Below are positions 1 to 6,193 of a stretch of DNA of 8,971 nucleotides, one piece after another (the first letter of the stretch is position 1; every line of letters starts with the position of its first letter). Source of the DNA: Candidatus Avipropionibacterium avicola (GTDB lineage: Bacteria; Actinomycetota; Actinomycetes; Propionibacteriales; Propionibacteriaceae); the NCBI GenBank assembly GCA_018715445.1, contig DVLP01000437.1, positions 1-8,971 on the forward strand, given 5' to 3'. Below the pieces are notes generated by a model. The model was not told where the DNA came from. It did no database searches and saw nothing but the letters and a program-made list of their open reading frames with translations. The position numbers and the translations under genes are program-made.

Positions 1-155
1 GGTCGGGCGACCGACGGTGAGATCTCGGTCAGCTCGACCTGGACCTGGGGGCCGTCAGCGGCCGAGGCGTGGGGGACGGCCAGGACCAGACTGCCCGCGG
101 CCATCATCAGGGTCGCGAGCAGGATCCGCACGATGCGCAGCCCCTGGGTGTCCAC
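1..155 (-). CDS. DUF6049-like exported protein, N-terminal part
   Basis: This is the first 51 codons of a minus-strand gene that leaves the window at base 1. The start is GTG at 155-153, preceded by a weak AGGA 8 bases upstream and by a TAGGAT -10-like hexamer that would place transcription start almost on the start codon. Residues 1-10 are polar with two Arg. Residues 11-29 form a hydrophobic core, and a cleavage site after ASA (residues 30-32) gives a classical Sec signal peptide. The mature part begins with a V-E-L-T-x-I-S-P-S-V run, the start I associate with the DUF6049 family, large secreted proteins of unknown function anchored by a C-terminal membrane helix. In mycobacteria the homologue (Rv3909) sits between mutT4 and murJ and is transcribed away from pcnA, which fits the divergent pcnA here. 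The signal peptide is well supported; the family call rests on a short stretch plus context. Confidence 0.72.
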   Translation of the reverse strand, partial: MDTQGLRIVRILLATLMMAAGSLVLAVPHASAADGPQVQVELTEISPSVAR

Positions 156-162
156 GGCCGCA

Positions 163-168
163 ATCCTA
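163..168 (-). promoter_or_regulatory. -10-like hexamer for the DUF6049-like gene
   Basis: Read on the minus strand this is TAGGAT, matching the TAnnnT core of actinobacterial vegetative -10 elements. Its last base is 8 bases from the GTG start, so the predicted transcript would begin at about base 155-156 and be leaderless or nearly so. No convincing -35 was found. An AGGA within the same stretch could instead act as a ribosome binding site if transcription starts further upstream; the two readings exclude each other. Confidence 0.4.
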
Positions 169-220
169 GTGACCCCGGCAGGCAAGCGCGCAGACCGCCG
201 CGTGGGGACCGTCGCCTGCA

Positions 221-285
221 AAGTGTCGCGTCCAGGGAGGCGGCATCGACGAGGGGTCGATGCCGGTCGCCAGGACGCGACGTTT
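221..285. repeat. Two-tier nested palindrome in the divergent intergenic region
   Basis: An inverted repeat is centred on base 253. The inner arms are CGGCATCGA (241-249) and TCGATGCCG (257-265), a perfect 9-bp match around a 7-base loop CGAGGGG. The outer arms are GTCGCGTCC (225-233) and GGACGCGAC (273-281), also perfect, and separated from the inner arms by 7 unpaired bases on each side. As plus-strand RNA the outer stem extends to 13 pairs (221-285) with two G-U pairs. It lies between the start codons of the DUF6049-like gene and pcnA, and its right edge reaches the expected -35 zone of pcnA. It could be an operator, a REP-like dispersed element or an RNA structure; the sequence does not decide. 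Confidence 0.75.
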
Positions 286-307
286 CGTGGGCCGGGGCCG
301 GTGTCGA

Positions 308-313
308 TAGACT
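308..313 (+). promoter_or_regulatory. -10-like hexamer for pcnA, probably leaderless
   Basis: TAGACT matches TAnnnT and ends 8 bases before the GTG at 322. The predicted transcription start falls at about 320-322, so the pcnA message would have little or no 5' leader. This agrees with the absence of a Shine-Dalgarno sequence before that GTG and supports choosing 322 over earlier in-frame starts. No clear -35 was seen. Confidence 0.45.
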
Positions 314-321
314 CGTGGGTC

Positions 322-1896
322 GTGTCGGACACCCCAACCCCACCCGGACTCTCCAATGCGCAGACCCATGCGCTGTCGGAGATGCTGCGGATCGCCGGGG
401 TCGCTGATCGGCTGGCCGACGGCTTTGTCGAGGCCGGTCACGAGCTGCACCTGGTCGGAGGGTCGGTCCGCGACGCACTGCTGGGCCGACTCGGCAACGA
501 TCTGGACTTCACCACCGATGCCCGCCCCGAGCAGATCGAGCCGCTGCTCACCCGGTTCGTCCGTGACGGCGGAGCCGGCAGTGGGGTGTGGGACATCGGA
601 CGTGAGTTCGGCACGATCGGGTGCCGCTATGTCGACAGCGACGGCTCCGACTGGTTGATCGAGGTCACCACCTATCGCAGCGACGCCTACCAGTCCGACT
701 CCCGCAAGCCGCAGGTCGCCTTCGGTGACAGCCTGGACGGCGACCTCAGCCGCCGCGACTTCACCGTCAACGCGATGGCGATCTCGTTGCCGGACCGTCG
801 CTTCACCGATCCGTACGGTGGATTGTCCGACCTGGCCGCGGGACGGCTGCGGACGCCGGCGACCCCGGAGGAGTCGTTCTCCGACGACCCGCTGCGGATG
901 ATGCGCGCCGCGCGGTTCAGCGCCCAGCTCGGCTTCACCGCGGCCGATGACGTGGTGGCGGCGATGACCGCGATGGCCGAGCGGATCACGATCATCTCGG
1001 CCGAACGGGTCCGTGACGAGCTGTCGAAGCTGCTGCTGAGCCCTCTGGACGAGGCGACCGGACGGGGGCCCCGGGTCGGGCTGGGGCTGCTGGTCGACAC
1101 CGGGATCGCCGAGCACGTGCTGCCGGAGCTGCCGGCGATGCAGTTGGAGAGCGATGAGCACCATCGCCACAAGGATGTCTACGAGCACAGCCTGACCGTG
1201 TTGGAGCAGGCGATCGAGCTCGAGCAGGTGCGGGGCCACGAGCCGGACCTGGTCTCGCGGTTGGCGGCGTTGCTGCACGACATCGGCAAGCCGCGGACCC
1301 GTCGGTTCGAGCCGGGCGGGAAGGTGTCGTTCCACCACCACGACGTGGTCGGGGCCAAGATGGCGCGCAAGCGGCTCCAGGCACTGCGCTACCCCAAGGT
1401 GGTCATCACCGCGGTGGCGAAGCTGATCGAGCTCCACCTGCGGTTCCACGGCTATGCCGATGCGCCCCAGGAGGGCTCGCGCGGCTCGGGCAAGGGTGGC
1501 CGCGGCCCGGAGCGCCAGGCGCAGCCGACCGGTCCGCAGGCCTGGACCGACGCCGCCGTACGGCGTTATGTGCGCGATGCCGGGGACGAGTTGGAGCGGC
1601 TGCACATCCTGACTCGGGCCGACTGCACCACCCGCAACCAGCGCAAGGCACGTCGCCTGCGGCAGGCCTACGACGACCTGGAGTCGCGGATCGACGAGTT
1701 GGCCGAGGCCGAGGAGCTGGCCGCGATCCGGCCCGACCTGGACGGTACGGCGATCATGGAGATCCTGCAGATCCCGCCGGGCCCGACCGTCGGCAAGGCC
1801 TACAAGCATCTGCTCGATCTGCGGATGGAGCGCGGACCGATGTCGACCGAGGAGGCCACGGCGGCCCTGGTCGAGTGGTGGCAGTCGCAGCAGTGA
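322..1896 (+). CDS. pcnA: CCA tRNA nucleotidyltransferase (class II) with HD domain
   Basis: The 524-residue protein completes or repairs the 3' CCA end of tRNAs in the cytoplasm using CTP and ATP. It shows the class II polymerase-beta-type head: VGGSVRD at 45-51, the metal-binding D-L-D in DLDFTTDA at 60-67, RRDFTVNAM at 144-152, the nucleotide-selecting DDPLR at 188-192 and the ERVRDEL helix motif at 228-234. An HD domain follows, with HHRHKDVYEH (280-289), LLHDIGKP (317-324) and FHHHDVVGA (337-345). The tail from WTDAAVRRYV (408) onward matches mycobacterial PcnA closely. Residues about 379-407 are a Gly/Pro/Gln-rich insertion in place of a few residues in Mycobacterium tuberculosis PcnA (480 aa, compared from memory). 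The frame is open from 133, but upstream codons are unlike the family. GTG at 322 fits the -10 spacing; GTG at 301 is the alternative. A 3' hairpin follows the stop. Confidence 0.96.
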   Translation: MSDTPTPPGLSNAQTHALSEMLRIAGVADRLADGFVEAGHELHLVGGSVRDALLGRLGNDLDFTTDARPEQIEPLLTRFVRDGGAGSGVWDIGREFGTIGCRYVDSDGSDWLIEVTTYRSDAYQSDSRKPQVAFGDSLDGDLSRRDFTVNAMAISLPDRRFTDPYGGLSDLAAGRLRTPATPEESFSDDPLRMMRAARFSAQLGFTAADDVVAAMTAMAERITIISAERVRDELSKLLLSPLDEATGRGPRVGLGLLVDTGIAEHVLPELPAMQLESDEHHRHKDVYEHSLTVLEQAIELEQVRGHEPDLVSRLAALLHDIGKPRTRRFEPGGKVSFHHHDVVGAKMARKRLQALRYPKVVITAVAKLIELHLRFHGYADAPQEGSRGSGKGGRGPERQAQPTGPQAWTDAAVRRYVRDAGDELERLHILTRADCTTRNQRKARRLRQAYDDLESRIDELAEAEELAAIRPDLDGTAIMEILQIPPGPTVGKAYKHLLDLRMERGPMSTEEATAALVEWWQSQQ

Positions 1897-1904
1897 GCGC
1901 TTGA

Positions 1905-1924
1905 CCCCTCGACAAGCTCGGGGG
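1905..1924 (+). terminator. Bulged hairpin behind pcnA, copy 1 of an intergenic repeat
   Basis: The sequence CCCC-T-CGA-CAAGC-TCG-GGGG folds into a 7-bp stem with one bulged T (1909) and a 5-base loop (1913-1917). It begins 8 bases after the pcnA stop. There is no T-run, so it would be an actinobacterial-type stem without a U-tract, or an RNA-stabilising hairpin. A second hairpin of the same design, differing mainly in the loop and in opposite orientation, lies at 4437-4456. Confidence 0.55.
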
Positions 1925-1930
1925 CGGGAT

Positions 1931-1960
1931 GGCATCACTGGTTGGGTAACGGGGCATCAC
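1931..1960 (+). repeat. Pair of GGCATCAC direct repeats upstream of the first paralogue
   Basis: GGCATCAC occurs at 1931-1938 and again at 1953-1960, a spacing of 22 bases or about two helical turns. A GATCAC follows directly at 1961. The pair sits 46-75 bases upstream of the -10-like hexamer at 2006. It could be a binding site for a regulator of the downstream gene, but an 8-base match is short and chance is possible. Confidence 0.35.
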
Positions 1961-2005
1961 GATCACGGGTGGTCGCGATGGCTGTGCGGTGGCACCGGGC
2001 GGTCC

Positions 2006-2030
2006 TAGCGTGGTGGCCTTCCCGAGGAGG
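2006..2030 (+). promoter_or_regulatory. -10-like hexamer and strong ribosome binding site that fixes a TTG start
   Basis: TAGCGT at 2006-2011 fits TAnnnT. GAGGAGG at 2024-2030 is a near-perfect Shine-Dalgarno sequence placed 5 bases before TTG at 2036. That spacing makes the rare TTG the convincing start, and the frame contains no better ATG or GTG before the membrane segment. No good -35 was seen. Confidence 0.65.
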
Positions 2031-2035
2031 CACAG

Positions 2036-3088
2036 TTGACCCGGCCGTCCCCCGACCACGACCCCGCAGCGGAGCCGGTCCCCGATCCGTACGGGATCGT
2101 CCCGCATGCGGTGCAGCGTGCCCACCAGCAGGCCGGGCGACCGCCCGCCGTCCACCAGACCTCGATCCGCAAGCTGCTGATCGGGATGGGGATCGGTGTG
2201 CTGGTGCTGGTGCTGCTGGCCGGTGGGTTGGTGTTCCGGCTGTGGTGGGACCGGCCGGATCGTACGGTCGTCGCCTACCTCGAGGCGATCCGTGACGGCG
2301 ATGCCGCCAAGGCGCTGTCCTTTGCGGAGGCCCCGCCCGGGGGCAGTGGCGTGTTGCTGACAGACGAGGTGCTGCAGGGCATGCAGCAGGCCGGTGGGAT
2401 CAGTGACATCTCCGTGCTCGAGTCGTCCCGGGTGCATGTCCGGTTGAGCTACAAGCTGGGCGGGGAGTGGGTCGAGGCGAGCTACCGTACGGCCAAGGTC
2501 GACGGCGAGTGGAAGCTGCAGAAGGTGGCGTTCCCGCTGCAGGTGACCTATCGGGGATCGAAGGCGCCGCTGGTGGTCAACGGCGTCGCGGTGGGTGACA
2601 CCAAGGACCTGATGGTCTTCCCCGGGATCTACGAACTGGGCTCGGGCACCGACCGGATCGCGTGGTCGAACTCGCCGGTTCGCTTGACCGGCGATGCCCT
2701 GGAAACCCATCCGCTGGTCTCGGCGAGTGCCACCGGCCAGGGAGTCGAGGATGCCCGCCGCGCGGTGGAGAAGGCCTTGGCACAGTGCCGCAAGGAGAAG
2801 GCGCTGGTCCCGGCGGGATGCCCGTTCGGGGAGGAGCGGTTCGCCGGTACGGTCGTCAAGTCCTCGATCCGATGGTCGGTGGAACGAGCCGGCGACATGC
2901 GCTTGATCACTGACCTGAGTGAGAACGGCACGATGACCGGGAGCCAGATCCAGCAGCTGCGGGTGAGGTTCACCTACCGCGACGCAGGGACGACCAAGAC
3001 CTGGGACCAGTCTCAGTCGGTCGCCGTCCACTTCGAGGTCGACCTGCGGGAGAAGGAGCCGACCGTCACCTGGCTGGACCGGGAATGA
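2036..3088 (+). CDS. Single-pass membrane protein, tandem paralogue A
   Basis: The 350-residue protein has a short Pro-rich cytoplasmic N-terminus (1-45), one membrane helix (about 46-70, rich in Leu, Val and Gly, preceded by I-R-K) and a long extracytoplasmic part. Just after the helix, V-V-A-Y-L-E-A-I-R-D-G-D-A-A-K-A-L-S (78-95) resembles the first helix of NTF2-like/DUF4878-type domains, and DGEWKLQKVAFPL (156-168) fits the strand that usually ends such a domain. A block around 178-200 (PLxVNGxxV...DLMVFPGIYEL) and a Cys pair at 251 and 262 (C-x10-C-P-F) are shared with the next gene; the two Cys probably form a disulfide outside the membrane. The protein lacks the long low-complexity tail of its paralogue. 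The 73-base gap to the next gene holds a promoter-like element. The function is not known to me; a sensor or envelope role like that of TcaA-type proteins is only a guess. Confidence 0.88.
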   Translation: MTRPSPDHDPAAEPVPDPYGIVPHAVQRAHQQAGRPPAVHQTSIRKLLIGMGIGVLVLVLLAGGLVFRLWWDRPDRTVVAYLEAIRDGDAAKALSFAEAPPGGSGVLLTDEVLQGMQQAGGISDISVLESSRVHVRLSYKLGGEWVEASYRTAKVDGEWKLQKVAFPLQVTYRGSKAPLVVNGVAVGDTKDLMVFPGIYELGSGTDRIAWSNSPVRLTGDALETHPLVSASATGQGVEDARRAVEKALAQCRKEKALVPAGCPFGEERFAGTVVKSSIRWSVERAGDMRLITDLSENGTMTGSQIQQLRVRFTYRDAGTTKTWDQSQSVAVHFEVDLREKEPTVTWLDRE

Positions 3089-3121
3089 CATCGATCTTCA
3101 CCCGGTGGACGGGCGTCGTTC

Positions 3122-3154
3122 TACTATGTCCGGCGACAGCCTCGGCAGGACGGA
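3122..3154 (+). promoter_or_regulatory. -10-like hexamer and ribosome binding region of paralogue B
   Basis: TACTAT at 3122-3127 is the best -10 match in the window. AGGA at 3147-3150 and CGGA at 3151-3154 lie 11 and 7 bases before ATG at 3162 and are the candidate Shine-Dalgarno sites. In-frame ATGs at 3105 and 3126 lie upstream of or inside the -10 element, so 3162 is preferred. TTCACC at 3097-3102 could be a poor -35 with a 19-base spacer. This suggests that the second paralogue can be transcribed on its own. Confidence 0.5.
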
Positions 3155-3161
3155 CGACAGT

Positions 3162-4427
3162 ATGAGTGGCTACAACTCGGGTGGTCCCCAGGATCCGGGC
3201 GGTGAGTACGGCCTCACGCCCCAGGGGTCGGCGGGCGGCTACGAGAGCGCACCGGGCGGTTACGAGACCCCCGGCACCGACGCCTCCGGGTTCGGTCAGC
3301 CGGGTGGACCCACCTTCCTCGGCCCGGGTCAGGGGCAGGTCAGCCCCGGTCAGCCCGGCTTCCAGCAGGGCTATCAGCCGACCGGTGGCTACGCCGGTCA
3401 GGCGGGTCCGCCGCAGGCCCATCAGGGGCCACCGCCGTACCAGCAAGGACCTGGGCCCGGGGGACCGCCGCCGTACGGGATGGCCCCGCCGCCGCAGAAG
3501 AAGTCGTCGACCGGGCTGGTGCTCGGGATCGTCGGCGGTGTGGTGGCGTTGCTGTTGATCGCCGGGGTCGGTGGCTACTTCTATGTGATGAACAGCCGCC
3601 CGGACTCGATGGTCAAGGAGTACTTCGAGGCGCTGGCCGCCGGTGACGCCGACAAGGCCCTCTCGTATGCCGCCAACGAGCCGACCGACACCACCTTGTT
3701 GACCGACGAGGTGCTGAAGGCGTCCAACGCCCTGGGCGCGATCACTGATGTGTCGATCACGAGCCGCTCCGAGAAGACGGTACGGGTGTCGTACCGGATC
3801 GGCGGCCAGCTCGACAGCGTGAACTACGAGGTCGTCAAGACCGACGACGGGTGGAAGATGCGCGAGGTCGCCTTCCCGCTCGGGGTGACGGGCACCGTGA
3901 AGAACGTGCCGTTGGAGATCAACGGCGCCAGGGTGAAGGATGCCGAGGACGCCCTGGTCTTCCCGGGGACCTACGAGTTGAGCACCGGCAGCGACTACCT
4001 GGCCTGGAGCGAGCCGAAGCAAACCGTGCGTGGCGGGACCCTGCAGATGCCGCTGACCACCACCGCGGAGCTCACCGATGCCGGTGAGAAGGCCGCCCGG
4101 GACGCGATCCGCGACCTGTGGGACACCTGCATGGACAAGAAGGACCTCAAGCCGAAGGGCTGCCCGTTCCAGTTGGCCCAACTGAACGGGACGGTGGACA
4201 AGAGCTCGATCCGGTGGTCGGCCGATCCGCATCCGGCCAAGAGCTGGGTCATCATGCCGCTGCGTGACGCCACCCAGCTCGAGGGCCGCACCATCTACGG
4301 CCTGCGCCTGGTCTTCGACTACACCAACGGTGGCAACAGCTACCACTACGACCGTACGGTGACGCTCTCGCTGAACATCTACATGGACCTGACCAAGGAG
4401 CCCCTGGTCGTCCACTGGGACAACTGA
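3162..4427 (+). CDS. Single-pass membrane protein with Pro/Gly/Gln-rich tail, tandem paralogue B
   Basis: The 421-residue protein begins with about 113 residues dominated by Gly, Pro, Gln and Tyr, with repeated G-G-Y, Q-P-G and P-P-Y units and no Cys. A short basic patch (QKKSS) leads into one membrane helix at about 118-142. The extracytoplasmic part aligns with paralogue A along its length: EYFEALAAGDADKALSYA (153-170), LLTDEVL (179-185), DDGWKMREVAFPL (228-240), PLEINGARV...DALVFPGTYEL (250-273), Cys 323 and 334 in C-x10-C-P-F, and KSSIRWS (347-353). The first stretch suits an NTF2-like/DUF4878-type fold. Low-complexity tails like this occur on many actinobacterial membrane proteins and may mediate cytoplasmic contacts. 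The pair looks like a tandem duplication in which the tail was gained by B or lost by A. The true function is unknown. The gene converges on poxB with 29 bases between stop codons. Confidence 0.88.
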   Translation: MSGYNSGGPQDPGGEYGLTPQGSAGGYESAPGGYETPGTDASGFGQPGGPTFLGPGQGQVSPGQPGFQQGYQPTGGYAGQAGPPQAHQGPPPYQQGPGPGGPPPYGMAPPPQKKSSTGLVLGIVGGVVALLLIAGVGGYFYVMNSRPDSMVKEYFEALAAGDADKALSYAANEPTDTTLLTDEVLKASNALGAITDVSITSRSEKTVRVSYRIGGQLDSVNYEVVKTDDGWKMREVAFPLGVTGTVKNVPLEINGARVKDAEDALVFPGTYELSTGSDYLAWSEPKQTVRGGTLQMPLTTTAELTDAGEKAARDAIRDLWDTCMDKKDLKPKGCPFQLAQLNGTVDKSSIRWSADPHPAKSWVIMPLRDATQLEGRTIYGLRLVFDYTNGGNSYHYDRTVTLSLNIYMDLTKEPLVVHWDN

Positions 4428-4436
4428 CCCCCACGA

Positions 4437-4456
4437 CCCCCGAGCCCGTCGAGGGG
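4437..4456. terminator. Bulged hairpin between convergent genes, copy 2 of the intergenic repeat
   Basis: The plus strand reads CCCC-CGA-GCCCG-TCG-A-GGGG, a 7-bp stem with one bulged A (4452) and a 5-base loop (4444-4448). It fills the gap between the paralogue B stop (4425-4427) and the poxB stop (4459-4457), the place for a bidirectional terminator. On the minus strand it reads CCCC-T-CGA-CGGGC-TCG-GGGG, identical to copy 1 at 1905-1924 except in the loop, and both copies are preceded by TGA. There is no T-run. Confidence 0.65.
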
Positions 4457-6181
4457 TCAGAACAACTGGCGCCAGTTCGCCTTGGCCAGGTCGAGCAGCT
4501 CGTCACCACGGCCCGACATCACGGTGCGCAGCGCATAGAGCGTGAAGCCCTTCATCTGCGCGGCCGTGATCGCCGGCGGCATCGACAGCTCCTGCCGCTC
4601 GCAGACCACGTCCAGCAGGGCCGGGCCATCGTGGGCAAGCACCTCGGCCAGAGCGTCGGGAAGCTCGTCGGAGCGTTCGACACGGCGTCCGAGGATGCCC
4701 AAGGACTCTGCCACGGCGGCGAAGTCGGGATTGACCAGATCGGTGCCGTAGTTGACGAAACCGGCCGCCTTCATCTCCAGCTCGACGAAGTTGAGCGAGG
4801 AGTTGTTGACCACGATCGTCTTCACCGGCAGGTCGTTCTGGGTGAGGGTGAGCAGCTCGCCCAGCATCATCGCCAAGCCACCGTCACCGGCCAGGGCGAC
4901 GACCTGGCGGTCCGGCTCGGTGGCCTGGGCCCCGATGCCGTGCAGCAGCGCATTGGCCATGGACCCGTGGTTGAACGATCCGATCAGGCGGCGCCGACCG
5001 TTCATCGTCAGGTAGCGCGCTGCCCAGACGACCGGTGAGCCGACATCGGCGGTCAGTACGGCGTCGTCGGCAGCGGCCTCGTCGATCAGGCGGGCGAGGT
5101 ACTGCGGGTGGATCGGCTTGGATCCCTTGGAGGCAACGGCAAGCTCGTCGAGCTTGGCACGGGACTTGCGGTAGTGCTCGGTGGCGTCGTCCAGGTGTCG
5201 GCGGCGTCGGTTGCGGTTGAGCCGGGGCAGCAGGGCGGCGGCGGTGTCGCCGACATCGCCGACCAGTCCGAGGTCGACCGGGTGGCGGCGCCCGAGCTGG
5301 CTGCCGCGGATGTCGACCTGGATGGTCGTGGTGCGTTCGGGATAGAACTGTTGGTACGGGAAGTCCGAGCCGAGCACGAGCAGGGTGTCGGCGGCCTCTA
5401 TGGCGCGGTAGCCGGAGGCGAAGCCGAGCAGACCGGTCATGCCGACGTCGTACGGGTTGTCGTACTCGATGAACTCCTTGCCACGCAGGGCATGCACGAT
5501 CGGCGCGGCGAGCCGGTCGGCCAGCGCGATCACCTCGTCGTGCGAGCCCTGCACCCCGGCGCCAGCGAGGATCGTGACCTTCTTGCCCCGGTTGAGCAGT
5601 TCGGCGGCATGGTCGAGCTCGGCCTCACAGGGGACGACGGTGGGACGGCTGCGCTCGATGACGGTGGTGCGCTCGGAGGTGGCCTCGGCCAGGGCGACGT
5701 CACCGGGGATGACCAGGACGGCGACGCCGCGCTCCTCGATGGCGGTCCGCATCGCGATCTCCATCAGCCGCGGCATCTGTCGCGGGTCGGCGACGTACTC
5801 GACATAGACGCTGGACTCGCGGAACAGCTCCTGCGGATGGGTTTCCTGGAAGTAGGTGGAGCCGATCTCGTCGGTGGGGATGTGGGCCGCGATGGCCAGC
5901 ACCGGCACCCGGGACCGGTTCGCGTCGTAGAGGCCGTTGATCAGGTGGAGGTTGCCCGGCCCGCAGGAGCCGGCGACCACGGCGAGCTCATCGGTGAGCG
6001 CGGCCTCGGCCGCCGCGGCGAAGGCGGCGGACTCCTCGTGGCGGACGTGGACCCAGCGGATCGTGCCGTCCTTGCGCAGCGCATCGGTGAACCCGTTGAG
6101 CGAATCCCCCGGGATCCCGTACACCCGCTCCACACCGTTCGCGCGGAGGGTGGCGACCATGTTTTCGGCGACAGTGACCAT
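4457..6181 (-). CDS. poxB: Pyruvate dehydrogenase (quinone), thiamine diphosphate- and FAD-dependent
   Basis: The enzyme oxidises pyruvate to acetate and CO2 and passes electrons through FAD to membrane quinone. The 574 residues follow Escherichia coli PoxB (572 aa) end to end. Visible features are YGIPGDSLNG (21-30), the catalytic Glu of RHEE (Glu 49 by alignment), GSCGPGNLHLINGL (71-84), AAHIP...FQETHPQELFRE (98-122), the FAD-domain stretch HALRGKEFIEYDNPYDVGMTG (230-250), and the thiamine diphosphate motif from GDGG (432-435) to NN (459-460). The C-terminal SGRGDELLDLAKANW resembles the lipid-binding tail that activates E. coli PoxB at the membrane. ATG at 6181 has TAAGG 7 bases upstream, made from the stop codon of the preceding gene, so the two are probably co-transcribed and coupled. 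A mirror-symmetric site array lies 38-105 bases upstream. Acetolactate synthase belongs to the same superfamily, but the PoxB-specific stretches favour PoxB. Confidence 0.95.
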   Translation of the reverse strand: MVTVAENMVATLRANGVERVYGIPGDSLNGFTDALRKDGTIRWVHVRHEESAAFAAAAEAALTDELAVVAGSCGPGNLHLINGLYDANRSRVPVLAIAAHIPTDEIGSTYFQETHPQELFRESSVYVEYVADPRQMPRLMEIAMRTAIEERGVAVLVIPGDVALAEATSERTTVIERSRPTVVPCEAELDHAAELLNRGKKVTILAGAGVQGSHDEVIALADRLAAPIVHALRGKEFIEYDNPYDVGMTGLLGFASGYRAIEAADTLLVLGSDFPYQQFYPERTTTIQVDIRGSQLGRRHPVDLGLVGDVGDTAAALLPRLNRNRRRRHLDDATEHYRKSRAKLDELAVASKGSKPIHPQYLARLIDEAAADDAVLTADVGSPVVWAARYLTMNGRRRLIGSFNHGSMANALLHGIGAQATEPDRQVVALAGDGGLAMMLGELLTLTQNDLPVKTIVVNNSSLNFVELEMKAAGFVNYGTDLVNPDFAAVAESLGILGRRVERSDELPDALAEVLAHDGPALLDVVCERQELSMPPAITAAQMKGFTLYALRTVMSGRGDELLDLAKANWRQLF

Positions 6182-6188
6182 GCGTTGA

Positions 6189-6193
6189 CCTTA
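6189..6193 (-). promoter_or_regulatory. poxB ribosome binding site overlapping the upstream stop codon
   Basis: On the minus strand TAAGG spans 6193-6189. TAA is the stop of the FAD-dependent oxidoreductase and AAGG is the Shine-Dalgarno sequence of poxB, 7 bases from its ATG. Ribosomes ending the first gene would be placed on the second start, which favours translational coupling. No TAnnnT hexamer at a suitable distance suggests a separate poxB promoter close to the start. Confidence 0.6.

Noticed and set aside
133..321. Extension of pcnA to an ATG at 133
   Set aside because: The extra 63 residues overlap the divergent gene start and the nested palindrome, are Arg-rich and do not resemble the family N-terminus.
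166..1938. A 590-codon open frame antisense to pcnA
   Set aside because: It is a codon-bias shadow of a highly conserved gene in GC-rich DNA. Its translation is low-complexity Arg/Leu/Gln/Gly sequence without any recognisable domain.
3105..3161. Earlier ATG starts (3105, 3126) for paralogue B
   Set aside because: They lie upstream of or within the TACTAT -10 element and lack ribosome sites; ATG 3162 has one.
1754..4415. Long minus-strand open frames opposite the two membrane-protein genes
   Set aside because: They mirror the plus-strand genes, which have ribosome sites, membrane helices and paralogous conservation. The antisense products look like His/Gln/Arg/Gly-rich noise.
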